A DNA stretch of 64,000 bases from an uncultured Bacteroidia bacterium (GCA_903850335.1 CAINLJ010000260.1:1-64000), one strand, 5' to 3'; shown: positions 35,909 to 45,504, counted from the first letter of the stretch. Numbers and translations are program-made. The notes: generated by a model from the letters alone, not told the origin.

Positions 35909-37864
35909 TTATGATGTAATTGTTCTTTTTCCAAGATGACCACAAAGAAGCCGTTCGACGGATTTTAGTTTTTGATAACGCTTTTGTAAATCATTAACTG
36001 CTTCATCATCATGATTTTCAGAAGCTTTCCGAATACCCTGTTCTACTTGGCCTATTAAGAAGGAGATATAACGCAACTTACATTCCTGTAATACTTTGGG
36101 AACTAGTTGGGGAAGTATCTCATGTTCCTCCTCGATGTAACTTCCTTTTTTTCGCCAGAAATCACTTAACTTATTTTTTTCTGAAAGGATATCCGAAATA
36201 AACTGGCTGACCTGGTGATCGGGATGATTAACAAAATGCTTGATCGCGTCAAAATTCTCATCATCCAGATGAAAGTTGTATTCTTCGAAAACGGTCCTGA
36301 TTATTGGATTGACCGATACCATTTGATCGGCTTCAAGCTCAGTTAAGATGTAAGTTGCGACATCTACATAACCGGGCTCTCCGTTTTCCGTATTTTCAAT
36401 TTCAAAAATACGATGGGATCCGTATTTTAGGAGTAGCTTTAATAATTCGCGCTCCTCATTTTCGCAAGGATTGATCTCAGGAACCGGAGTTAATGATACA
36501 GGTAAGCGGACATTTGCCTCCTTTATCAATTCCCTTTCCCTGTGCTTAATCATTTCATCCTCTGACTTAACCTTAAGTTTTCGGATTTCATTATAAAGCA
36601 CTGATTCACGTACATCAAGAAGTCTGCTGCACTCTTTAAGGTATTCGGACCGAACAATCTCGGCTGGAATTACGGCAATTGAGCTAACGATATCCGTGAT
36701 TAATCTCGCCCTGCTTATCGGGTCATTTTCAACTCCTGAGAGCAATAGTTTAGTCTTGAATTTTATAAAATCGGTCTCGTTTACACGGATATATTCAGCA
36801 AGCTGTGTTGCACTCATTGATCTTGAGAAGGAATCGGGATCTTCACCCTCAGGCAGTGGAAGAACCTTCACGTTTATGCCTTCCTCGAGTACCATGTCAA
36901 TACCGCGCATTGAGGCTTTTATTCCAGCCTGGTCACCATCATAGATTATTGTAACATTATTCGTAAACCTTCTGATCAGCCTGATCTGTTCGATTGTTAG
37001 AGAAGTTCCCGATGAAGCGACAACATTTTCTATTCCCGATTGATGAAGAGAGGTTACGTCTGTATAACCTTCGACAAGATAGCATTTATCTTCTTGAATG
37101 ATACTTCTTTTGGCCTGAAAGATCCCATAAAGAACGCGGCTTTTGTGATATATATCTGATTCAGGAGAGTTGAGATATTTGGCAATTGTCTTATCCTGCG
37201 ATAGAGTACGTCCGCCGAACCCAATCACCCGGCCTGAAATTCCATGAATGGGGAACATCATACGACCCGAAAAGCGATCCCTGATCCAATCCTCGCGCTT
37301 TATGGTTAATCCTGTCTTTTCAAGAAACTCCATTTTAAAACCCTCCTTGATAGCCGCGACAGTCATTGTATCCTTGCCCTCAGGACAATATCCGATACCA
37401 AATTTTTTTATTATATCATCTCGCATCCCACGTTGCCGTAGGTAAGAAAGGCCGATAAGCCTTCCGGAATTGGTCTCCCAAAGCTGATCACTGAAAAATT
37501 TCTGAGCATATTCCGAAACGATAAGTTGACTCTCCCTGTCATTTCTTTCCTTAATATCTTCCGGATTTTCCTCCTTTTCGCTGATTGGAATGTTATACTT
37601 TCCTGCGAGCCAACGAAGGGCATCGACATAGGTTAAGTGCTCATGTTCCATAATGAAATTTACGGACGAGCCACCTTTACCGCAACCGAAACATTTATAG
37701 ATTCCTTTTGCCTGTGAGACGTTGAAGGAAGGTGTCTTCTCGTTATGAAAAGGACACAGTCCAATCATGCTCGTTCCACGCCGTTTTAATGTTACAAAAT
37801 CGCCAACTACATCCGCAATTTCGGCAGCATCAAGAATTTGTTGTATAGTTCCCTGGTCTATCAT
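35909..37864 (-). CDS. dnaG: DNA primase DnaG
   Basis: The product (651 residues) synthesises RNA primers at the replication fork. The CHC2 zinc-binding domain is visible at the N-terminus (CPFHNEKTPSF with Cys37 and His40; YKCFGCGKGG with Cys58 and Cys61). The catalytic core has FPIHGISGRVIGFGGR and FAQ-like segments. The TOPRIM motif is CYLVEGYTDVTSL...IYDGDQAGIKA. The C-terminal region (about 450-650) should contact the replicative helicase. The length is normal. A TACCTTTG element ends five bases before the ATG, which suggests a very short or absent leader. Confidence 0.96.
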   Translation of the reverse strand: MIDQGTIQQILDAAEIADVVGDFVTLKRRGTSMIGLCPFHNEKTPSFNVSQAKGIYKCFGCGKGGSSVNFIMEHEHLTYVDALRWLAGKYNIPISEKEENPEDIKERNDRESQLIVSEYAQKFFSDQLWETNSGRLIGLSYLRQRGMRDDIIKKFGIGYCPEGKDTMTVAAIKEGFKMEFLEKTGLTIKREDWIRDRFSGRMMFPIHGISGRVIGFGGRTLSQDKTIAKYLNSPESDIYHKSRVLYGIFQAKRSIIQEDKCYLVEGYTDVTSLHQSGIENVVASSGTSLTIEQIRLIRRFTNNVTIIYDGDQAGIKASMRGIDMVLEEGINVKVLPLPEGEDPDSFSRSMSATQLAEYIRVNETDFIKFKTKLLLSGVENDPISRARLITDIVSSIAVIPAEIVRSEYLKECSRLLDVRESVLYNEIRKLKVKSEDEMIKHRERELIKEANVRLPVSLTPVPEINPCENEERELLKLLLKYGSHRIFEIENTENGEPGYVDVATYILTELEADQMVSVNPIIRTVFEEYNFHLDDENFDAIKHFVNHPDHQVSQFISDILSEKNKLSDFWRKKGSYIEEEHEILPQLVPKVLQECKLRYISFLIGQVEQGIRKASENHDDEAVNDLQKRYQKLKSVERLLCGHLGKRTITS

Positions 37865-37869
37865 TTGAA

Positions 37870-37877
37870 CAAAGGTA
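37870..37877 (-). promoter_or_regulatory. Candidate -7 element of dnaG
   Basis: TACCTTTG on the minus strand matches TAnnTTTG exactly and ends five bases before the dnaG ATG. If used, transcription would begin at or next to the start codon. Confidence 0.45.
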
Positions 37878-37955
37878 ATGAAAACTGCTTAGGAGATGTA
37901 TATTTTGGATTGAAATAAGGTCTGCCGGAGTCCCCCTTTTCTCATAATTTTTCCT

Positions 37956-37963
37956 TAACTTTA
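37956..37963 (+). promoter_or_regulatory. Candidate -7 element of the RRM gene
   Basis: TAACTTTA differs from TAnnTTTG in its last base and lies 31 bases before the RRM ATG, in the region shared with divergent dnaG. Confidence 0.3.
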
Positions 37964-37994
37964 CTGAAAACCTGTTTTTAATCAGAAAGTTATT

Positions 37995-38246
37995 ATGAAC
38001 ATTTTCGTTGCAAAACTTAATCCATTAACTACCGCCCGGGATTTGCAAAGGCTTTTTGCTCATTATGGTTTTGTTAATACGGTTAAGGTCATTAAGGATC
38101 CTTATACCGGAAAATCAAAAAAGTATGGTTTTATTGAGATGCCAAATCCAAGTGAGGCAAATGAAGCTTTAAAAGAATTGCATTCTACTGTTTTTCAAGA
38201 CTCTGTAATTATTGTGAAAGATTCGCAAACTTCTGTTCAGGTGTAA
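37995..38246 (+). CDS. Small RRM-type RNA-binding protein
   Basis: The product is 83 residues, a single RNA-recognition motif. RNP2 is IFVAKL (3-8) and RNP1 is KKYGFIEM (42-49), both in the right place, with the usual beta-alpha-beta-beta-alpha-beta length. Aromatic residues for RNA stacking are kept in both. Single-RRM proteins are frequent in Bacteroidota and cyanobacteria and are thought to be RNA chaperones or post-transcriptional regulators. It is divergent from dnaG and 27 bases upstream of dprA. Confidence 0.9.
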   Translation: MNIFVAKLNPLTTARDLQRLFAHYGFVNTVKVIKDPYTGKSKKYGFIEMPNPSEANEALKELHSTVFQDSVIIVKDSQTSVQV

Positions 38247-38273
38247 AACTTCAATTTTAAACCACCTTAACCA

Positions 38274-39383
38274 ATGCCTGATGATCTGATTTACAAAATT
38301 GCTCTCTCGTTTATTCCCGGAATAGGCAGCATTACTGCTAAATCGCTGATTGCTTATACCGGATCTGCAGAGCAGGTATTTAAGGAAAATGAAAAAGTCT
38401 TACGAAAGATACCGGGTGTTGGAAGCATTCTGGCTGTAAATATTATGCATGCAAATGTTATTGCAAGGGCTGAAAAGGAGGTGGAATTTATTCGAAAGAA
38501 TAATATTAAAGCACTTTTTTACCTTGATGAAGATTATCCACAACGGTTACCAGGCTGTGCAGATGCACCAATTATACTATATGTAAAAGGTAATCCCTTC
38601 TTAAACTCGCCCAAAGCCATCAGTATTGTAGGAACCAGACATGCTACCGATTATGGCAGAAATATGACTGAACAGTTTATTACAGTACTGGCAGAACGTG
38701 GGTACAAGATTCTAATTGTGAGTGGACTGGCTTATGGAATAGATATTCAGGCACATAAACTGGCTTTAAGACTGGGAATACCAACAGTTGCGGTTTTAGG
38801 CCATGGACTCGAGACTATTTACCCTTCTATACATACGCCGATTGCCAGGGAAATGGTTGAAAAATCCGGAGGTCTGGTAACCGATTTCCCGGGTTATTCC
38901 AAAATTGACAGGACTAATTTTCTTAGACGTAACCGGATCATCGCCGGTATGTCTGATGCTACAATCGTCATAGAGTCAGCAAAAAAGGGCGGGGCACTCG
39001 TAACCGCAGATATTGCAAATTCATATAACCGGGACGTATTTGCATTTCCGGGAAGGGTAGGAGACATTTACTCACAGGGATGCCATTTTTTAATTAAATC
39101 CAATCGTGCGGCTCTGATCGAAACTGTGTCCGATCTGGAATACGTAATGAACTGGAGTGCGGCTAAGAGTCTGCCCGATGCCGTTCAGCCTTGTCTCTTC
39201 TATGATTTTAATCAGGATGAAAAATTAATTGTCGACCTTCTTCGGGACGAGGGTCAGACGGCAATTGACCTTATTTGTATCAGGACAAGGCTCCCAATGA
39301 ACAAAGTTTCTCCGACTTTATTAAATCTTGAATTTGCCGGTATTGTTAAGGGACTTCCGGGTAAAGTCTTCAGAATGATATGA
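38274..39383 (+). CDS. dprA: DNA-processing protein DprA
   Basis: The product (369 residues) binds incoming single-stranded DNA and loads RecA during natural transformation. A helix-hairpin-helix-like N-terminus (LSFIPGIGSITAKSLI, KIPGVGSILAVNI) precedes the extended Rossmann core with ISIVGTRHATDYG, VSGLAYGIDIQAHK and FLRRNRIIAGMSDATIVIESAKKGGALVTA. A winged-helix-like C-terminus (about 300-369) follows. The length is normal. It lies 27 bases after the RRM gene and may be co-transcribed with it. Confidence 0.95.
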   Translation: MPDDLIYKIALSFIPGIGSITAKSLIAYTGSAEQVFKENEKVLRKIPGVGSILAVNIMHANVIARAEKEVEFIRKNNIKALFYLDEDYPQRLPGCADAPIILYVKGNPFLNSPKAISIVGTRHATDYGRNMTEQFITVLAERGYKILIVSGLAYGIDIQAHKLALRLGIPTVAVLGHGLETIYPSIHTPIAREMVEKSGGLVTDFPGYSKIDRTNFLRRNRIIAGMSDATIVIESAKKGGALVTADIANSYNRDVFAFPGRVGDIYSQGCHFLIKSNRAALIETVSDLEYVMNWSAAKSLPDAVQPCLFYDFNQDEKLIVDLLRDEGQTAIDLICIRTRLPMNKVSPTLLNLEFAGIVKGLPGKVFRMI

Positions 39384-39445
39384 GGCTGGGGTTTAGGCTA
39401 ACAGGCAATTAGACTTTTAAAAAATCAATTATAACTAAGAAAGGT

Positions 39446-39453
39446 TACCTTTG
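39446..39453 (+). promoter_or_regulatory. Candidate -7 element of the DEAD-box helicase gene
   Basis: TACCTTTG, in the context TTACCTTTGCGCC, is an exact TAnnTTTG match 22 bases before the ATG. No clear -33 TTTG is seen. Confidence 0.55.
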
Positions 39454-39475
39454 CGCCGTATTAATGTAATTGAGA

Positions 39476-40801
39476 ATGACAACATTTGAAGGATTCGGTA
39501 TTGGTAAATCAGTTTTAAAAGCATTGGACGAGATTGGATTTACAACGCCAACACCGATTCAGGAACAGGCTATTCCAGTTATAAAATCGGGCAAGGATAT
39601 TTTGGGAATTGCTCAAACGGGAACCGGCAAGACAGCAGCATACATTATACCTTTGCTGATGAAACTTGTAAAAGCCGAGGGAAAAGATCCGCGCGCAATA
39701 GTACTTGTGCCAACACGGGAACTATCGATTCAGGTAGGTGAGGATATTGCAGAATTATCACAATATACAAATATCCGTCATGTTGCCGTATATGGAGGTA
39801 TCGGATGGACCAAACATGCGGAACTTCTTGCACCTGGCGTTGACATCATTGTTGCCACTCCAGGGCGATTATGGGAGCTTTACCGTGCCGGAGCTTTTGT
39901 GATGAAGAGTGTTAAGACACTTGTTGTTGACGAAGCGGACCGGATGCTTGACATGGGCTTCATGCCTCAGTTGAATAAATTATTTGAGGTCATTCCTCCC
40001 CGAAGGCAAAATCTCCTTTTTTCTGCTACATTCTCAGAAAGCATTGAAACAATGAGTCATGAATTCCTTACTTTTCCTGAACGGGTTGAAGTTGCCCCTT
40101 CTGCAACACCAGTAGAGAAGGTGAAGCAATATTTTTACAGGGTCCCAAATTTCAGGACCAAACTGAACTTTATCAATCACCTGTTAAATGATGAAGAAGA
40201 ATTTAAAAGAGTAATCATCTTTTGCCGGACAAAGGAAAATGCTGAGGATGTTTATAAAGTGATCAAGAAAAAAACTGAGGGTGAGGTACGGATCCTTCAT
40301 TCCAATAAGGCTCAGAGTTCAAGAATAAATACCATCGAAGCCTTTAAGTCCGGAACTGTGAGAGTTCTGGTTTCTACTGATGTCTCGGCCAGAGGTATAG
40401 ATGTGAGCAAAATATCTCATGTTATTAATTTTGACCTTCCTCCACGGTATGAGGATTATATTCACCGGATTGGGAGAACTGCCCGGGCAAACACGGAAGG
40501 AGTAGCAATCTCTTTCATCGGACCGGAAGAGGATTTTCATCTTGAAAATATTGAGAAATTGATCCGGATGAAAATTGAGGAACGCCAAATGCCCGGTTCG
40601 ATTGAAGTTATTCCCTTAAGCAAGACTGAAAAGCAGAATATTGATCGTGAGATAGATCGTCAGAAACGTTTGGCAAATCCTGAATTCAGGGGAGCATTTC
40701 ATGAAAAAAAGCCAAGACAATCAAAGAGTTCTTTTAGCTTTAACCAAAAGAGCACTCAGTTACGTCAAACCAGAGTGAAAGGAAAAAGGAAGGGGAGATG
40801 A
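39476..40801 (+). CDS. DEAD-box RNA helicase
   Basis: The product is about 441 residues and unwinds RNA using ATP. The Q-motif (TPTPIQEQAI), Walker A AQTGTGKTA (Lys52), PTRELSIQ, VDEADRMLDMGF, SATFSE, STDVSARGIDV and HRIGRTAR are all present. The C-terminal tail is short, basic and glycine/serine-rich (KKPRQSKSSFSFNQKS...KGKRKGR), as in RhlE-type cytosolic helicases. I chose ATG at 39476; a TTG two codons upstream is less likely. A good -7 element lies upstream. Ribosome assembly or cold response is the usual role. Confidence 0.94.
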   Translation: MTTFEGFGIGKSVLKALDEIGFTTPTPIQEQAIPVIKSGKDILGIAQTGTGKTAAYIIPLLMKLVKAEGKDPRAIVLVPTRELSIQVGEDIAELSQYTNIRHVAVYGGIGWTKHAELLAPGVDIIVATPGRLWELYRAGAFVMKSVKTLVVDEADRMLDMGFMPQLNKLFEVIPPRRQNLLFSATFSESIETMSHEFLTFPERVEVAPSATPVEKVKQYFYRVPNFRTKLNFINHLLNDEEEFKRVIIFCRTKENAEDVYKVIKKKTEGEVRILHSNKAQSSRINTIEAFKSGTVRVLVSTDVSARGIDVSKISHVINFDLPPRYEDYIHRIGRTARANTEGVAISFIGPEEDFHLENIEKLIRMKIEERQMPGSIEVIPLSKTEKQNIDREIDRQKRLANPEFRGAFHEKKPRQSKSSFSFNQKSTQLRQTRVKGKRKGR

Positions 40802-40880
40802 ACGGTCTAAAGGACATCCTAACCTCAGTCATTCATGTGACTTCTTAATTCATTGAATATTAGAGTCTTTTTGTCCTTCG

Positions 40881-40958
40881 TTTACTCCGTGCCTCTGTGG
40901 TAAAAAAAGAGAAAAATTAACACGGAGGATAGGATATCACGGAGAAACGCGGAGTAAA
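40881..40958. repeat. Palindromic element between convergent genes
   Basis: TTTACTCCGTGCCTCTGTGG at 40881-40900 is nearly the reverse complement of the right arm ending GCGGAGTAAA at 40958, with a further ACACGGAGG in between. It sits between the stops of the helicase (40801) and the PurF-like gene (40965). Such text is common in dispersed intergenic repeats. It could also act as a two-way terminator. Confidence 0.5.
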
Positions 40959-40964
40959 ATCAGG

Positions 40965-42866
40965 CTAATATGCCCGTCCCTTAATTCCCTCGATAAAGTT
41001 AATAAATGCAGTATTTACAACCTTATTACCTCCTGGAGTTGGATAATCGCCTGTAAAATACCAGTCGCCTAAGTCATTTGGACAGGCAATATGAAGGTTA
41101 TCAACTGTTTGATAAACAATCTCTACCTCAGCATGGCAATCGGAAGGTTTAAGTAATTGAGCGATTTTCACAGAAATCTCATCGTCACTAAAGGGTTTAT
41201 AAATCTCTGTAACGTAATTTACCATTTCTTCTTTAGGAAGATGCTGTTGTTGCTTGCATCTCTTATAAACGGAGTCAATTATACCCGACCGGCCAGTTTC
41301 CCTGAGAAGGGCAATAGCAGCTTCAAATGCAACGAATTTCACGAGTACAGCCATATCAATTCCATAGCAATCCGGATAACGTATCTGAGGTGCCGATGAT
41401 ACGATGATAATCTTCTTTGGCTTTAATCGGTCAAGAATCTTCAATATGCTCTGTTTCAGAGTAGTTCCCCTTACTATTGAATCATCAAGGACGACAAGTG
41501 TGTCCTTATGGTTTTCAACTATTCCGTAAGTCACATCGTAAACGTGACCCACAAGATCATCACGGCTGGAATCATCTGCAATAAAAGTGCGCATTTTAAC
41601 GTCTTTTATGGCTATTTTTTCCATTCTTGGCTGAACAGAAATAATCTCTTCGATGTCATTGTCGGTTATGTTAGCACCCAGTGCCCGGATTTTTTCTTTT
41701 TTCCAGTTGATAAGCTGAGTTCTGATTCCCTCCATCATTCCCAGAAATGCCGTTTCAGCTGTGTTTGGAATATAGGAAAAAACGGTATTCTTGATGTCAT
41801 TGTTAATCTTACCCAGAATAATAGGAGCCAACAGGAATCCAAGCTTTTTCCGTTCGAGATAGATATCACGATCTGAACCTCGCGAAAAATATATCCTTTC
41901 AAAAGAGCAGGACTTCCGTGTTTGTGGAATTCGGACAAGCTCATGCTTTATCGTCCCATTTGTCTTGATAATTAAGGCATTGCCGGGTTGTATTTCGTTC
42001 ACCTGATTCCAGCCAACGTTCATGACAGTTTGAATAACAGGTCTTTCCGAAGCTACAACGACAATTTCATCATCCGCGTAGTAAAATGCCGGGCGGATAC
42101 CCCATGGATCACGCACGACAAATGCGTCTCCATGTCCAAGTACTCCACCGATTGTATATCCGCCATCCCAGTCACGGCTCGCACGTTCAAGGATTTTCCG
42201 GACATCAAGTTTCTCCTCTATAAGTCCCGAGATCTCCTTGTTCTTGAACCCTTCATTCTTATGTTGTCTGAATAATAATTCATTTTCTTCATCAAGAAAA
42301 TGTCCTATTTTTTCGAGTATTGTTACCGTATCCGTGAATCCCTTTGGATGCTGTCCTAATCCTACAAGAAGATCAAACAGCTCGTCAACATTGGTTAGAT
42401 TGAAATTCCCTGCAACTACCAGACTTCTTGAGCGCCAGTTATTTTGGCGCATAACCGGATGAGTGTACTCTACACTGTTTCTGCCGAAGGTTCCGTATCT
42501 GAGGTGACCCAGATAAACTTCACCTGCAAATGGAAGGTTCTTCTTTGCCCATACCGGATCATGAAAAGTCTGTGGAAAGTTCGTAACGGCATGATTAAAT
42601 TCCTTGTAAATCTTCCCAAAAACATCTTTTATCGGATTTGGATCTACAGAGCGATGACGAAAGATATATTCCTGGCCAGGCGTGACATTTAGTTTAACTC
42701 CAACAACTCCTGCACCATCCTGTCCCCGGTTGTGCTGTTTCTCCATCAGAAGATAAAGCTTGTTCACCCCATATTGCCAGGTACCATATTTTAAACGGTA
42801 ATATTCCAGGGGTTTTAACAATCTTATCAGGGCAATTCCACACTCATGTTTGATCTGTTCGCTCAT
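40965..42866 (-). CDS. Amidophosphoribosyltransferase-like protein, long form
   Basis: The product (633 residues) joins an Ntn-type class II glutamine amidotransferase domain to a phosphoribosyltransferase domain. HECGIALIRL puts the expected nucleophile at Cys9, so eight residues would have to be removed. KQHNRGQDGAG and GHLRYGTFG follow, and VVLDDSIVRGTTLK is the PRPP loop. Canonical PurF is shorter (about 470 residues) and catalyses the first step of purine synthesis. This longer type occurs in Bacteroidota alongside or instead of it, so a somewhat different role is possible. It lies 14 bases after the SPOR gene in one operon. Confidence 0.85.
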   Translation of the reverse strand: MSEQIKHECGIALIRLLKPLEYYRLKYGTWQYGVNKLYLLMEKQHNRGQDGAGVVGVKLNVTPGQEYIFRHRSVDPNPIKDVFGKIYKEFNHAVTNFPQTFHDPVWAKKNLPFAGEVYLGHLRYGTFGRNSVEYTHPVMRQNNWRSRSLVVAGNFNLTNVDELFDLLVGLGQHPKGFTDTVTILEKIGHFLDEENELLFRQHKNEGFKNKEISGLIEEKLDVRKILERASRDWDGGYTIGGVLGHGDAFVVRDPWGIRPAFYYADDEIVVVASERPVIQTVMNVGWNQVNEIQPGNALIIKTNGTIKHELVRIPQTRKSCSFERIYFSRGSDRDIYLERKKLGFLLAPIILGKINNDIKNTVFSYIPNTAETAFLGMMEGIRTQLINWKKEKIRALGANITDNDIEEIISVQPRMEKIAIKDVKMRTFIADDSSRDDLVGHVYDVTYGIVENHKDTLVVLDDSIVRGTTLKQSILKILDRLKPKKIIIVSSAPQIRYPDCYGIDMAVLVKFVAFEAAIALLRETGRSGIIDSVYKRCKQQQHLPKEEMVNYVTEIYKPFSDDEISVKIAQLLKPSDCHAEVEIVYQTVDNLHIACPNDLGDWYFTGDYPTPGGNKVVNTAFINFIEGIKGRAY

Positions 42867-42880
42867 CCTTGATATCCTGA

Positions 42881-43354
42881 TTAGTTGTTTGTCGTTAAAT
42901 TTAATAATTCCGGCAAGGCAATCTCATCTGCAACAATAAAGGCATTCGGAAATTTAAACAATAATGATTTCTGCATTTTTAAAGCTTCACTTTTTGTCCT
43001 GAAGTTACCTATACGAACAATAAAATCCGGGGATTTAAAAAGTAAATAAGTCTTAACGTCAGGGTAGCTGGAGAGAAACTCAGTCTTAATTCTAATCGCT
43101 TGTTTATGCGCGTTTTCTCCTGATCCAAAATAAATCTGTAGTCTGAATCCGCTCATCGAACTGTTCTTCTTATTCTGGTCCGCCTGTTGCCTGAGGAGGT
43201 CGTTAATCCTTGCGTCACACTGAATATCCAGCTTATTCCAGATCATCAACGAGTCTGCCTCATTTAGCTGATATCCAAGTACTCTGGCCTGAAGTCCGGA
43301 ACAGTACCCGGAAACAGTGATCAGCAACAAAAGCAGGATGATCGTATATTTCAT
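42881..43354 (-). CDS. SPOR-domain protein
   Basis: The product is about 157 residues from Met at 43354, which opens a clean signal peptide (MKYTIILLLLLITVSGYCSG). The C-terminal 80 residues form a SPOR domain (FRLQIYFGSGENAHKQA..., DFIVRIGNFRTKSEALKMQKSL). SPOR domains bind denuded peptidoglycan strands, often at the division site. The pairing with a purine-type enzyme 14 bases downstream is unexplained. A strong promoter match lies just upstream. Confidence 0.85.
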   Translation of the reverse strand: MKYTIILLLLLITVSGYCSGLQARVLGYQLNEADSLMIWNKLDIQCDARINDLLRQQADQNKKNSSMSGFRLQIYFGSGENAHKQAIRIKTEFLSSYPDVKTYLLFKSPDFIVRIGNFRTKSEALKMQKSLLFKFPNAFIVADEIALPELLNLTTNN

Positions 43355-43375
43355 ATTCCTGTATTTTTTGTCCTG

Positions 43376-43405
43376 CAAATATAAACAAATTCAATTGGCG
43401 TCAAA
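43376..43405 (-). promoter_or_regulatory. Candidate promoter of the SPOR/PurF-like operon
   Basis: On the minus strand TTTG (43405-43402), an 18-base spacer and TATATTTG (43383-43376) fit the Bacteroidota consensus. The chosen SPOR start follows 21 bases later, which also supports Met at 43354. Confidence 0.55.
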
Positions 43406-43637
43406 AGATATGGTACCGAACGCACATAAATTGTTTATTAACCTTTATATTAGATTATTAGCCGCAATATCCCCTAAATTTGTATTTGAACTCAAATTTA
43501 TAACCCAGCACTTTAATTGTTTATTTTCTTAGATTAGTATATAAATGGTGATACTTTTGTTCTGGAATTTTTAAATGAATAATTAAACCAAAGAAAGAAT
43601 TCAAATTCAATGTTTGTCTAACTTACGATTTCCTTAG

Positions 43638-45464
43638 ATGACCCCGGTAAAAACAATAGAATTATTAGCGCCAGCAAAAAATCTGATCTGTGGTCTGGCA
43701 GCCATAAATCATGGTGCTGATGCTGTTTACATTGGCGGTCCTAAATTTGGAGCACGGGAAGATGCCGGAAATTCATTTCAGGACATCGAAACGCTCGTAT
43801 CCTCAGCCCGAATCTTTGGAGTCAAAGTTTTTGTTGCCCTTAACACGATCTTGTATGATAGTGAACTGGACGAAGCAGCTAACCAGATTACAAGATTATA
43901 TGAGTTGGGTGTCGATGCTCTTATCATTCAGGATCTGGGTATTCTTGAGATGGATCTCCCTCCCATAGCCCTTCATGCCAGCACGCAGCTGCATAATTAT
44001 CTGCCCGAACAACTGAAATTTCTCGAAGCGGTGCATTTCAGGCGGGCTGTTCTTGCACGTGAGCTGAGCCTCAGCCAAATAAAGGATATTCGAAGCCAGA
44101 CGACTCTTGAACTGGAGGCATTTGTCCATGGTGCACTTTGTGTAAGCTTTAGTGGAAGATGCTATTTGAGTCATGCAATTGGCGGTCGTAGTGCAAACAG
44201 GGGGGCATGTGCACAACCATGCCGTAAACTTTATACCCTCTACGATTCAGAAAATAAGGTCATCACATCCGATCAGCACCTCCTCTCACTGAAGGATCTC
44301 AATCATTCACATTCAATCAGCGATCTGGCTGATGCCGGTATATCGTCGTTAAAGATTGAGGGACGGCTCAAGGATGTAGATTATGTAAAAAATATAACTG
44401 CATTTTACCGTCAGAAAGTTGATGCATTTCTTGAAGAAAAACCTGAGTTCATGTCTTCCTCTGCAGGAAAAACAACTGTAAGTTTTGAGGCGAATCCTTC
44501 AAAATCATTTAACAGAGGTGCCACAGATTATTTCCTGAATGGCAGGTCCAGGGAGATTACCTCGTTTAGTTCACCGAAATTCCTTGGGGAGACAATTGGT
44601 GTTGTGACTAAAGTGGATCAGCTTTTTTTTGAGACGGATAGTAAGGTAGAGATTTCAAATAACGATGGACTTGTTTTTTTATCCACTAAGGGTGAGAGTA
44701 TAGGGATTAAGGTTAACACAGTCGCGAATGGAAGGATTTATCCGGATAAATTGAATGGTATTTATCCTGGAGCAATGATCCATCGAAATTATGACCATCG
44801 CTTTCAGGAAGAACTAAAGGGAGATCATACCCGAAGGAGAATATCCCTGAAAATTGAAATCGTTGATACTGAGAATGGATTTGACATCCAGGGAGTTGAT
44901 GAAACCGGCACCACGGTTCTCTTGTCTTTTGAAATTCCAAAGATTCCTGCACGTGATGTTTTGAAATCAAAGGAAACTATCGTTCATCAATTATCAAAAG
45001 CAGGTGATACACCGTTTTTAGTAATTGATGTCAAAACAAATTCAACTGAAAAATATTTCTTTCAGGTTTCTGTACTAAATACAATGAGACGTGACCTGAT
45101 TAACAGGATTACTGAAATCCGTATGAATAAATTGCCGGAAAGGGTAATGAATTTGCCAAATGACTTTCCCTATCCTGAGAAAAATATAGGTTATGAATGG
45201 AATATCAGCAACCATTTGGCAAGGAAGTTCTTCCAGCGCCATGGTGTAGAAAATCCTCAGATGGCCTTTGAGAAACAACCTGTGCACCACGGGAAAACTG
45301 TTATGACGACTAAGCATTGCCTAAAATTCCAATTGGGATATTGCCTTAGCTTTGGTGGGGTAAAGCCAAAGGAATTCAGAGAGCCCTTTTCTCTGAATGA
45401 TGGCAAAAACAATCTTGGACTCGAATTCGACTGCGCCCAATGTGTAATGAAAGTCATATACTAA
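43638..45464 (+). CDS. Peptidase U32-family protein (tRNA/rRNA hydroxylation type)
   Basis: The product (608 residues) has the U32 core (residues 8-330): ELLAPAKNLICGLAAINHGADAVYIG, LHASTQLHNY, LEAFVHGALCVSFSGRCYLS, and the GACAQPC motif in which Cys residues are thought to hold an Fe-S cluster. The long C-terminal part (about 380-608) ends with two Cys pairs (KHCLKFQLGYC, DCAQCVMK). Relatives RlhA and TrhP take part in 5-hydroxycytidine or 5-hydroxyuridine formation in RNA, so an RNA-modification role is more likely than proteolysis. It is followed after 40 bases by the AlbA_2 gene. Confidence 0.9.
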   Translation: MTPVKTIELLAPAKNLICGLAAINHGADAVYIGGPKFGAREDAGNSFQDIETLVSSARIFGVKVFVALNTILYDSELDEAANQITRLYELGVDALIIQDLGILEMDLPPIALHASTQLHNYLPEQLKFLEAVHFRRAVLARELSLSQIKDIRSQTTLELEAFVHGALCVSFSGRCYLSHAIGGRSANRGACAQPCRKLYTLYDSENKVITSDQHLLSLKDLNHSHSISDLADAGISSLKIEGRLKDVDYVKNITAFYRQKVDAFLEEKPEFMSSSAGKTTVSFEANPSKSFNRGATDYFLNGRSREITSFSSPKFLGETIGVVTKVDQLFFETDSKVEISNNDGLVFLSTKGESIGIKVNTVANGRIYPDKLNGIYPGAMIHRNYDHRFQEELKGDHTRRRISLKIEIVDTENGFDIQGVDETGTTVLLSFEIPKIPARDVLKSKETIVHQLSKAGDTPFLVIDVKTNSTEKYFFQVSVLNTMRRDLINRITEIRMNKLPERVMNLPNDFPYPEKNIGYEWNISNHLARKFFQRHGVENPQMAFEKQPVHHGKTVMTTKHCLKFQLGYCLSFGGVKPKEFREPFSLNDGKNNLGLEFDCAQCVMKVIY

Positions 45465-45504
45465 GTAATTAAACAATTTAGGCTGCTGTTAAGTTATTTT
45501 AAGT

